Under the pieces are notes generated by a model. That model saw nothing but the letters and a program-made list of their open reading frames with translations. It did not search any database and was not told where the DNA came from. Positions 57,586 through 64,000 of a stretch of DNA of 64,000 nt are shown in pieces (position 1 is the first letter of the stretch; every line of letters starts with the position of its first letter). The position numbers were made by a program, and so were the translations under genes. The stretch comes from Thermoplasmata archaeon (GTDB lineage: Archaea > Thermoplasmatota > Thermoplasmata > Thermoplasmatales > Thermoplasmataceae), in assembly GCA_021802365.1 (NCBI GenBank), contig JAKAAJ010000001.1, positions 14,587 to 78,586 of the forward strand, written 5' to 3'.

Positions 57586-58117
57586 CCTCTACTCCCTCCT
57601 CAGTCTCTTCATCTTCAGGCTCATCGTCTGACTCTTCTTCATCTTCAATTTCAGGTTCTTCAGAGGACTCCATCTCTTCATCCTCAGTTTCTTCGTGAGT
57701 TTCTGAGTCTTCCTCGTCTACGTCGGACTGTTCAGATTCCACTACGTTTGACTCCTCTGCTTCTGCCGGTTCTGGTACAGGCTGCTCTGGTGGCTCCTCT
57801 GAAAGTGCAATGTTCTTCATTGCTGCAATCGATCTAAGATGATCATATCTCTGATGCCTGGAAAAGTCTAGCCTTGTAATTACCAGGTCTGCTGGTCTCA
57901 GGAACAACTCCTTCTGCTTTCCGTCCTCTTTTGATACAGAAATTCCTTCTATGGATACCAACCCTGAACTATGGTCAACGGAGATTATCTTACCTCCTTC
58001 TCCCTTTCTTTTACCACTCTTTACCTTGACAATGTCTCCAACAGTGACTGGATAAGATCTCACGCCGAACTTCTTTCTCAGATCAGAATCGAGATTTACC
58101 CTTACTTTGCTATACAT
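57575..58117 (-). CDS. rpl24: Ribosomal protein uL24 with long acidic tail
   Basis: A 180-residue protein. The first 110 or so residues are a normal archaeal uL24 with a KOW motif (VGDIVKVKSGKRKGEGGKI, about 26-44), which binds 23S rRNA early in assembly. About the last 65-70 residues are almost only Glu, Asp, Ser, Pro and Thr and are unlike the basic remainder. Most archaeal uL24 stop near 115-120 residues. The frame is intact and the eS4 start overlaps its end, so the tail is translated. Confidence 0.92.
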   Translation of the reverse strand: MYSKVRVNLDSDLRKKFGVRSYPVTVGDIVKVKSGKRKGEGGKIISVDHSSGLVSIEGISVSKEDGKQKELFLRPADLVITRLDFSRHQRYDHLRSIAAMKNIALSEEPPEQPVPEPAEAEESNVVESEQSDVDEEDSETHEETEDEEMESSEEPEIEDEEESDDEPEDEETEEGVEDDQ

Positions 58118-58126
58118 TTTCCCTCA

Positions 58127-58525
58127 CTACACTATGGTTGATGATATGGCTGCAATTCTTGGCCATCTCTCTGCGGCTTCTCTTGCCACAGGCCCCTTTA
58201 TTTCAGAACCTCTTACCTCTCCCTCAGGTGTTACAAGCACGGCGGCATTCTCCTCGAATTGAACCATTGTCCCATCGGCACGCCTGTATGGACGTCTCTG
58301 CCTTATTACCACGGCATATACGACCTTACTCCTCATTTCAGGTGTACCCTTTTTCACACTTGCTATGAACATATCTCCTACACCTGCTGCAGGGATTCTC
58401 CTTGCAACTCCATGCCATGCCTTAACATCAATAAGGCTGACTATCTTTGCACCACTGTTGTCCGCACAGGGCATTGTTGCCCCAAGAGGCAATCCCCTGA
58501 TCTGCCTGCCTGCTATTCCCTTCAT
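58127..58525 (-). CDS. rpl14: Ribosomal protein uL14
   Basis: A 132-residue 50S protein at the subunit interface. LPLGATMPCADNSGAKIVSLI and KKGTPEMRSKVVYAVVIRQR are the family signature, and the end PRIAAISSTIV is typical. It overlaps uS17 by 4 bases. Confidence 0.96.
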   Translation of the reverse strand: MKGIAGRQIRGLPLGATMPCADNSGAKIVSLIDVKAWHGVARRIPAAGVGDMFIASVKKGTPEMRSKVVYAVVIRQRRPYRRADGTMVQFEENAAVLVTPEGEVRGSEIKGPVAREAAERWPRIAAISSTIV

Positions 58526-58860
58526 TGGTTCACCTTCTCAATGACTACGAATGAGATTGATTTTGCAAGTTTCCTGGTTTCAGCTATCTTCACTACATCT
58601 CCGGCCTGAACAGTAAGGCAGGATGGAAGATGAGCATGGTATCTGGAGAACCTTGTCTCCTTCCTCTCATACTTCTTTACCTTTCTCTTCCTTTCCTGAA
58701 CGACAGTTATACTGCCCTTCATGGATGTGGATTCAACCTTTCCGCTAATTATCTGCCCCCTTACCTTCACTTCACCATGAAAAGGGCATTTCTTATCATG
58801 GCACTCTCCCTCTGGAGCTCTGACATTTAATCCAATGTTCTGTGGCATTAGTAATTGCAC
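58522..58860 (-). CDS. rps17: Ribosomal protein uS17
   Basis: A 112-residue OB-fold 30S protein. The archaeal NIGLNVRAPEGECHDKKCPFH head and RYHAHLPSCLTVQAGDVVKIAETR core are clear. ATG 58860 overlaps the Rpp29 gene by 13 bases; ATG 58848 (PQNIGL) is an equally good start. Confidence 0.95.
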   Translation of the reverse strand: MQLLMPQNIGLNVRAPEGECHDKKCPFHGEVKVRGQIISGKVESTSMKGSITVVQERKRKVKKYERKETRFSRYHAHLPSCLTVQAGDVVKIAETRKLAKSISFVVIEKVNQ

Positions 58861-59147
58861 CTCCTGCTAAGCGTTTTCAATATTTTTCTCTGGTTTTTGA
58901 GTCTGTCTTCAGGCCTCATCAGTATTGCATCCCCTTCAATCAGGAATGTCGATGAATCCTGTTTGATCCTGAATATTCCAGTATGCTTCGGAATCTTTAC
59001 TTTAGATTTGCCCGCTATCGTAAACATCCTTCTTGATTCATGGAAGACAATTCCTGATTTGCCTTCATTATTCCTGTTTGAATGGTGGACCACTTCGATT
59101 TCATTTCCCAGATACTCCACAAGATATGGTTTAATATCGGTTTTCAT
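58848..59147 (-). CDS. rnp1: RNase P protein component 1 (Rpp29/Pop4)
   Basis: A 99-residue Sm-like barrel protein of archaeal RNase P, which trims tRNA 5' ends. LVEYLGNEIEVVHHSNRNNEGKSG and GIVFHESRRMFTI are family features. It lies between aIF1 and uS17, the usual archaeal place, and overlaps aIF1 by 4 bases. Confidence 0.92.
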   Translation of the reverse strand: MKTDIKPYLVEYLGNEIEVVHHSNRNNEGKSGIVFHESRRMFTIAGKSKVKIPKHTGIFRIKQDSSTFLIEGDAILMRPEDRLKNQRKILKTLSRRCNY

Positions 59148-59446
59148 GAAATCACCTCTGTCTTGAACCCCATCTGCTCAAGGAATTTCTTGACATTGTC
59201 TCTGTGGTCTCCCTGGATTTCTATCACTCTGTTATCCTTCACAGTGCCTCCTGAAGCAACCTTCTTCTTCAGCTCCTTTGCTATATCCCAGATATCTTCC
59301 AGCTTTGGATCAATGCCCTCAATTATGGTAACGTTCTTGCCGTATCTTCTCTTGTCGACACTGACCTTTACCGTCTGATTGTCTCTGGTAAATCCCTCCC
59401 ATGGCTGAAGTTCCTTTGGCAGTCCCGTGAAGTTCTTCTCCTTCAT
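59144..59446 (-). CDS. sui1: Translation initiation factor aIF1 (SUI1)
   Basis: A 100-residue SUI1-fold factor that guards start-codon fidelity. VKVSVDKRRYGKNVTIIEGID and KKVASGGTVKDNRVIEIQGDH are diagnostic. It overlaps uL29 by 4 bases and Rpp29 by 4 bases. Confidence 0.94.
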   Translation of the reverse strand: MKEKNFTGLPKELQPWEGFTRDNQTVKVSVDKRRYGKNVTIIEGIDPKLEDIWDIAKELKKKVASGGTVKDNRVIEIQGDHRDNVKKFLEQMGFKTEVIS

Positions 59447-59646
59447 CTTTTAATTTCCTCCGTATGAAGAACGGTGTTTATTCTGGCGATCTGTCTCCGG
59501 ATTGATCTTATCTTTCCAGGATTTATCGGAGCACCACCCATGGCAACTGAAGCCCTTTCCTTAAGAAGTGCCTCCTTAAGGGACTTCAACTGATCCTGAA
59601 CCTCTGCTTTACTCATTTCTCTGAGCTTTTTCGCTCTCAGTTCCAT
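59443..59646 (-). CDS. rpl29: Ribosomal protein uL29
   Basis: A 67-residue helical 50S protein near the exit tunnel: [15 protein letters not shown] at the start, then [12 protein letters not shown] and [16 protein letters not shown] start at ATG 59646, which gives the family length; the longer open frame (to 59733) runs inside uS3. The overlap with uS3 is 38 bases. Confidence 0.93.
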   Translation of the reverse strand: MELRAKKLREMSKAEVQDQLKSLKEALLKERASVAMGGAPINPGKIRSIRRQIARINTVLHTEEIKR

Positions 59647-60283
59647 CTTTCTCATTCTCCTCCATTGGCACATTTTCCGCTGAAACATTATTCTGAAGTT
59701 TAACAGTGATATCATCAGGCAGCCTGTAGTCATTTCTTAGCATCTTGACACTAACCCCTATGATTCCAAGTTTAAGCTTTGCTGCAGAAAAACCAGTTTC
59801 CATACCGCTTCTTGCAGGTTCACCTGAATATTTGATAGAACCGAACATAAACTTCTGGGACCTTGCTCTTTCTCCAGAGATTTTCCCACCGATTCTTATC
59901 ATTACACCTCTGGTGCCACTGTCAATGATTCTTCTGAGTGAGGTGTTTCCAGCTTTCCTGTATGACCAGCCCTTTTCCAGTGAAAGTGCTATTTTCCTTG
60001 CTACGACCTGCGGATTGAGGTCCGGGTTTTCCACTTCCTTAACTTCAATCTGAGGGGATTCAACCCCGTACTTCTTCTCCAGAGTTTCTGTGATTTCCTG
60101 AACCTTACTTCCATGCCTTCCGATCACAAGACCTGGCTTGTTCACAGAAAGTGTGATATTTGTCCCAAAGGGTGTCCTCTTCATCTCCATCCCTCCGAAA
60201 CCTGCTGTGTCTGTTTCTCTTCTTATATATTCAGTAACCAGGAGTTTGTTTATGTTTTTTGAAATGAAATTTCTCTCTTTCAT
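59609..60283 (-). CDS. rps3: Ribosomal protein uS3
   Basis: A 224-residue 30S protein at the mRNA entry site. A KH domain ([22 protein letters not shown], with GRHG loop, about residues 44-65) is followed by the archaeal S3 C-domain [20 protein letters not shown]. The end is acidic ([13 protein letters not shown]). Confidence 0.96.
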   Translation of the reverse strand: MKERNFISKNINKLLVTEYIRRETDTAGFGGMEMKRTPFGTNITLSVNKPGLVIGRHGSKVQEITETLEKKYGVESPQIEVKEVENPDLNPQVVARKIALSLEKGWSYRKAGNTSLRRIIDSGTRGVMIRIGGKISGERARSQKFMFGSIKYSGEPARSGMETGFSAAKLKLGIIGVSVKMLRNDYRLPDDITVKLQNNVSAENVPMEENEKDGTESEKAQRNE

Positions 60284-60732
60284 TCTGATTCCTCCCTTAC
60301 AACTATTTCAAGATTGATCAGGTCCCTAAAGTTTGCACCTGCTCTTCCGTAGGCTTTAGGAGTAAACTTCTTGACCATTCTTCCCTTGGATGCCGCAATG
60401 TGAACTATTTTAAGGTTGTCCGTGTCAAGGCTTTTGAACTCAGCATTTGCCTCGACGTTGTTAACCAGGTCCTGAAATGCCTTTGCTGCCCTTACTGGGA
60501 AGCGCCCAGGGCCAACTTTTCCCTTTCTGTGGGAAACTGAATCAAGATATCTGAAATATGGAACAGGGTGTTCCTTCTTGATCACACCCTCCAGTATCTC
60601 CTTCGCCATGCTCAGAGGTTTTCCTCTGAGGTAGTGAGCTATGTTTACTGAATCCTTCATGGAAACATCTGCCTCTTTTACTCTTGCTTTTGCAGATCTT
60701 TCCGGTAAATCCTTTATTGAATATCCCTTCAT
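60280..60732 (-). CDS. rpl22: Ribosomal protein uL22
   Basis: A 150-residue 50S protein lining the exit tunnel, with [21 protein letters not shown] and [21 protein letters not shown] start at ATG 60732, which has AGTGATA 4 bases upstream; a GTG at 60741 overlapping the uS19 stop would add three residues. Confidence 0.93.
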   Translation of the reverse strand: MKGYSIKDLPERSAKARVKEADVSMKDSVNIAHYLRGKPLSMAKEILEGVIKKEHPVPYFRYLDSVSHRKGKVGPGRFPVRAAKAFQDLVNNVEANAEFKSLDTDNLKIVHIAASKGRMVKKFTPKAYGRAGANFRDLINLEIVVREESE

Positions 60733-60737
60733 TGTTA

Positions 60738-61196
60738 TCACTTCAACGGCATGAACTTCGAAGATCTGGTTGCACCGACACCAGGACCAGAGTGCTTAAC
60801 TGCCTTTCTAGTAAGAGCAAACTCTCCAAGGAAATGCCCTATCATTTCAGGTCTAATCTCAAACTTCACGTAACTGTTTCCGTTGTAAACTTCCATTACC
60901 TTACCCACTGACTTGGGAAGGATTACCACATCCCTGACATGGGTCTTGTACTCCTTTACCGATGAGTCCTGAAGTTTCTCGTATACAATTGTCTGTTCGT
61001 GATTCTTTTCCCTCTTCAGGCTTCTCCTAGGCCTTGAGGGAAGTATGCCCATGACCTGTTGAAGATCCATTTTCTGAAGTTCCTCAAGGGAGTACCCCTT
61101 GTACTTGAACTCCTTGGACCTGCCCATTACTATCTTCTGTGACTTTCGTGATCTCCTCTTTATTGACTTAACAGATGCCTGTTTATTCTGTGCCAT
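60738..61196 (-). CDS. rps19: Ribosomal protein uS19
   Basis: A 152-residue 30S head protein of the archaeal type, with a basic N-terminal extension and the core IGHFLGEFALTRKAVKHSGPG. Its ATG overlaps the uL2 stop by one base (TAATG). Confidence 0.95.
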   Translation of the reverse strand: MAQNKQASVKSIKRRSRKSQKIVMGRSKEFKYKGYSLEELQKMDLQQVMGILPSRPRRSLKREKNHEQTIVYEKLQDSSVKEYKTHVRDVVILPKSVGKVMEVYNGNSYVKFEIRPEMIGHFLGEFALTRKAVKHSGPGVGATRSSKFMPLK

Positions 61197-61888
61197 TAGG
61201 ATTTCCTCCTCTTAGGTGATAGCCTGCCAACCTTCCTTCCAGGTGGAGTTCCCCTGCCAACAGTGCTTGCTCTGCCGACATGCTGGTGATTTCCTCCCCC
61301 ATGTGGATGATTTACGGCATTCATTGCAACTCCTCTTACAGAATATGGCCTTCTTGCCTTGCTCCTGAGATAATGAGTCTTCTTTCCTGCTTTAAGAACA
61401 GGGATATCCTTTGCCCCTGACCCAGCTAGAAATCCTATGGTAGCTTTACACATCGGGTTGAACTGCTTCATTTTACCGGATGGGAGTCTGACTGAAACCA
61501 TATGAGCATGGCTGACTACCAAGGAACTGCTTCCGCCAGTCCTGCAAAACTTGCCGCCGTCACCAGGCATGCTCTCAATGTTGTGAACATAAGAACCATC
61601 TGGTATTCTTCCGAGTGCCAGGGTATTTCCTATTTCAGGAGATGCCTCCTCTCCAGATATCAGCTCCTGACCAACATAAGCCCCTGAGAATGCAAGCTGT
61701 AGCTTTCGCTCTCCGTCCGCCCTGTTTAGCACTATTATTGGCGTATTCCTCCCTGGTGCGTGAATCAGCTGTTTAACCTTGTATTTACCATCTTCTGCAA
61801 GCTTGATCTCTCCAAGATGCCTGTGACTGGGACTTTTATAAACGAGTCCTCCTTTACCTCTTCTTTGTGCTACAATATGCTTTCCCAT
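61196..61888 (-). CDS. rpl2: Ribosomal protein uL2
   Basis: A 230-residue protein needed for peptidyl transferase centre formation. [27 protein letters not shown] and the catalytically linked His loop [19 protein letters not shown] are present, with a basic tail. Confidence 0.97.
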   Translation of the reverse strand: MGKHIVAQRRGKGGLVYKSPSHRHLGEIKLAEDGKYKVKQLIHAPGRNTPIIVLNRADGERKLQLAFSGAYVGQELISGEEASPEIGNTLALGRIPDGSYVHNIESMPGDGGKFCRTGGSSSLVVSHAHMVSVRLPSGKMKQFNPMCKATIGFLAGSGAKDIPVLKAGKKTHYLRSKARRPYSVRGVAMNAVNHPHGGGNHQHVGRASTVGRGTPPGRKVGRLSPKRRKS

Positions 61889-61897
61889 TATATCACC

Positions 61898-62152
61898 TCA
61901 GAATATGCCTATTCTCCCTCCTATCTCATCTGCCGAGAATTCGGAAGAAAGTGTCACCACTGCCTTCTTTCCCTTCTTTGTAATAGCCATGTTAACAGAT
62001 AACACTTTAACGGCAAATCTCTCTTCCACTTCCTTCTTTATTTCGTCTCTCCTTGACCTTCTGTCTACGTAGAATGAGAGTTTATTTTCTCTTTCCATCT
62101 GGAGCATAGTCTTTTCAGTTGCAATTGGTCTTATTATAAGGTCTGTGGTCAC
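61898..62152 (-). CDS. rpl23: Ribosomal protein uL23
   Basis: An 84-residue exit-tunnel protein that docks SRP and other factors. IIRPIATEKTMLQMERENKLSFYVD at the start is diagnostic. It overlaps uL4 by 4 bases. Confidence 0.95.
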   Translation of the reverse strand: MTTDLIIRPIATEKTMLQMERENKLSFYVDRRSRRDEIKKEVEERFAVKVLSVNMAITKKGKKAVVTLSSEFSADEIGGRIGIF

Positions 62153-62910
62153 TGTTCCTCACCTTCCAGCATCTTAAGAGAGGATTCGGTGAAAATGGTG
62201 AGTCTCCCACCAACTCCTCCTGGAGCCAATTTTCTGATACTCATGCTTGAATATGTTGCAATGTCAACCCCGGGGAGTGATTTGAACGCCCTTAGGTTGT
62301 CATAGTTATTTCCAACGATAAGTAAACTCTTGGGGGTTCGGTATCTTCTTCCCCTCATTTTACCACGTCCTGCCCTTACTTTTGTGCCATCCTTTGCCCT
62401 CTGCACATCATCGTAAAGACCTATTGATTCAAGGAATTCTACAGCATCCTTTGTCTTTCTGATTGATTCAATACCGTCTTCAACTACAACTGGAAGTGTA
62501 ATTTCCTCAGGAATTCTGTGCCCCCTTGCTTTCACTGCGTCTTTGCTCGATGTTAATGCTATTGAACTGGATTTTGCTATCTTCCTTTCCTTTTTGTTGA
62601 TCCCTTTGAATAGAACTTTATCAGTCCTTGGGGAATGGGCGCTCTTACCTTTTACAAAGTTTGCGAGGAGAACTGCCGTGGATGAACCAGAAGTTCTCGG
62701 TATTCTTGCTGTTCCATGACCAGGGCCAGCATTATGGCCGACCCTTCTCATTCCTGCTGAAGGGCTTGAACCATAGGGCTGCCTCAATGATAAGGATATT
62801 GCGTTGAACGCCTTCCTAACCAGATCAACCCTGGGATTGAAAGAGAAAACAGCTGGAAGCTCGATCTCCCCCTTTTTCTCACCGCTCTTTGAATATAAAT
62901 TAACTTTCAC
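62149..62910 (-). CDS. rpl4: Ribosomal protein uL4
   Basis: A 253-residue tunnel protein. The extended loop RQPYGSSPSAGMRRVGHNAGPGHG and the later KMRGRRYRTPKSLLIVG match archaeal L4. The stop of uL3 lies 2 bases upstream. Confidence 0.96.
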   Translation of the reverse strand: MKVNLYSKSGEKKGEIELPAVFSFNPRVDLVRKAFNAISLSLRQPYGSSPSAGMRRVGHNAGPGHGTARIPRTSGSSTAVLLANFVKGKSAHSPRTDKVLFKGINKKERKIAKSSSIALTSSKDAVKARGHRIPEEITLPVVVEDGIESIRKTKDAVEFLESIGLYDDVQRAKDGTKVRAGRGKMRGRRYRTPKSLLIVGNNYDNLRAFKSLPGVDIATYSSMSIRKLAPGGVGGRLTIFTESSLKMLEGEEQ

Positions 62911-62912
62911 TT

Positions 62913-63902
62913 TTAATCACCCTGTTTGGATTCCCTTGAAACATAGGAAACACTGAGGTTGCTAACTGCAGGAGACTTCTGTCTTGCCGGCTCTCTTAGC
63001 TTTATTAGCCGTTTGTTCGGACCGGGTATCGATCCATGGAGAAGAACATAATCAGTTCTAACCAGTCCATATCCTGGATATCCCCCCTTTACGTTAACGT
63101 CCATTTCATTCTCATTCTTTGCAAACCTTATAACACGAATGTTGTGAACTGTCCTCTGATGGGTACCTACTTGACCAGCCTGCGGAACTGTATTCCTGAC
63201 CCAGTCAGGATGCCATGGTCCAAGAGTACCAATCATTCTTCTGTGTTTTCTGTTCTTCTTTGGGAGCAATTTAACACCGAATCTCTTAACATGCCCCTGG
63301 AAACCTTTTCCCTTGGTCACACCAATTACGTCGACAAAATTTCCTGCAGCACTAAAATCAGAAAAACTGATCTCTTTACCAAGCTTTTCTTCAGCATATT
63401 TCATCTTGGCTGAAAGGTCTGAACCGCCTATTCTAATCTCAAATATTTCTGGAGACTTGGATGGCACCCCTGTAATTTTTGATGGATTTGTATGCACAAT
63501 AAGCCTGACATCAGAAACGTTTGAAACTTCAGGAGAAGCGGAATCCTTCTTTCTCGAAGGGAGTCTTCTCTGAAGATTTTTGTCCGTTTCCTTAGACCAC
63601 TTTTCTCCAGATATAAATAAACCTTCTTCAGATTCTTCGTAATATCTAATACCGACGACTGACAGTGGTGGCACTTCTATTACTGTTACAGGCATCATGA
63701 TATTCTGACCGGCTGTAACACTGGATTTACGATAGTCGACGACTTCTACATGAGTCATTCCTACCTTGTATCCTGCAAAAGCCTGAAGTTTTGGATTGCC
63801 CTCCGTCTCAGGCCAGCTCCTTATGTCACCTTGCAGTTTCTTTGCTCTTACCCTAGGGTAATATCCCATTGAACCCCGTCTGGGGTGATGTGGCGTTGCC
63901 AT
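62913..63902 (-). CDS. rpl3: Ribosomal protein uL3
   Basis: A 329-residue 50S protein, first of the large ribosomal operon in this window. HHPRRGSMGYYPRVRAKK at the start and VIGVTKGKGFQGHVKRFGVK with HRRMIGTLGPWHPDWV in the middle are diagnostic. A GGTGA ribosome binding site lies 6 bases before ATG 63902, which suggests that it has a leader or an upstream cotranscribed gene. Confidence 0.96.
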   Translation of the reverse strand: MATPHHPRRGSMGYYPRVRAKKLQGDIRSWPETEGNPKLQAFAGYKVGMTHVEVVDYRKSSVTAGQNIMMPVTVIEVPPLSVVGIRYYEESEEGLFISGEKWSKETDKNLQRRLPSRKKDSASPEVSNVSDVRLIVHTNPSKITGVPSKSPEIFEIRIGGSDLSAKMKYAEEKLGKEISFSDFSAAGNFVDVIGVTKGKGFQGHVKRFGVKLLPKKNRKHRRMIGTLGPWHPDWVRNTVPQAGQVGTHQRTVHNIRVIRFAKNENEMDVNVKGGYPGYGLVRTDYVLLHGSIPGPNKRLIKLREPARQKSPAVSNLSVSYVSRESKQGD

Positions 63903-63939
63903 TCGAATTCACCATTGACCGTTACACTGTTTGATGAGA

Positions 63940-64000
63940 TCAAAAGATTGATTCATCTACTGGGTTGCCATATAGCATTGCCCATAGTGTATGGTTGAAG
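63940..64000 (-). other. Possible 3' end of a gene upstream of uL3
   Basis: One minus-strand frame is open from the window edge to a TGA at 63940-63942, giving 19 residues (ending NPVDESIF). It could be the tail of a gene that precedes uL3, but it is too short to recognise and could be chance. Confidence 0.2.

Overview
The window is a chromosome segment of a euryarchaeon of the class Thermoplasmata, most like the Thermoplasmatales. The evidence is an actin-like ATPase close to Thermoplasma Ta0583, an undivided RNA polymerase B subunit, archaeal ribosomal operons, a 5S rRNA gene with no 16S or 23S beside it, and many first genes whose TATA box lies about 25-30 bases before the start codon (leaderless mRNAs), while genes inside operons carry GGTGA-type ribosome binding sites. 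One trait does not fit textbook Thermoplasmatales: a complete DNA topoisomerase VI gene pair (top6B-top6A), which cultured Thermoplasma are reported to lack.

Layout. 1-1662 (+): the end of tiaS, an AK6/Fap7-type kinase and a CDP-alcohol phosphatidyltransferase. 1659-5139 (-): a phosphohexomutase, then zinc ribbon / aEF1B / glycosyltransferase 2, then a small ribbon-helix-helix-like protein. 5211-6191 (-): the actin homologue. Its 284-base divergent intergenic region is rich in short dyads and separates it from a methylcitrate-cycle operon prpD-prpB-prpC (6476-9750, +). 9753-11687 (-): JAMM protease, NAD kinase, inositol monophosphatase family. 11739-14090 (-): uS13-uS4-uS11-rpoD. 14429-17804: DUF357, an ABC-2 exporter pair, a hypothetical gene and Taw2. 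17893-19523 (+): hemC-hemD. 19526-21411 (-): aIF1A, Rio1 kinase, a Pno1-like KH protein and initiator tRNA. 21493-23271 (-): amino-acid permease. 23359-31969 (-): tRNA-Lys, rpoH-rpoB-rpoA1-rpoA2 and nusA. 32119-35877 (+): DHDPS/KDG aldolase family, MtnA, TrpRS and a methyltransferase. 35892-36010 (-): isolated 5S rRNA. 36156-38232 (+): otsA-otsB (trehalose). 38211-41977 (-): top6B-top6A-nitrilase. 42018-44184 (-): eL42-eS27-aIF2alpha-nop10-PAC2. 44394-45056 (-): MBL-fold hydrolase. 45123-46946 (+): LSm-eL37-purF. 46931-63902 (-): the large ribosomal protein operon uL3 to uL15, then secY, adenylate kinase, a DUF106 insertase-like protein, cmk, cbf5 and nop5.

Most of the DNA therefore serves the information-processing core (ribosome, RNA polymerase, tRNA and rRNA modification, protein translocation), with metabolic islands for propionyl-CoA disposal, trehalose, haem and purine synthesis and methionine salvage. 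Genes are tightly packed: 1-60 base overlaps are common, and three convergent pairs overlap at their ends. I saw no insertion sequence, CRISPR array, prophage or transposon remnant.

The most interesting candidate is the actin homologue with its ribbon-helix-helix-like neighbour and the dyad-rich DNA between the divergent genes. Its parts resemble a plasmid ParM/ParR/parC segregation module. This is an inference and needs homology and binding tests.
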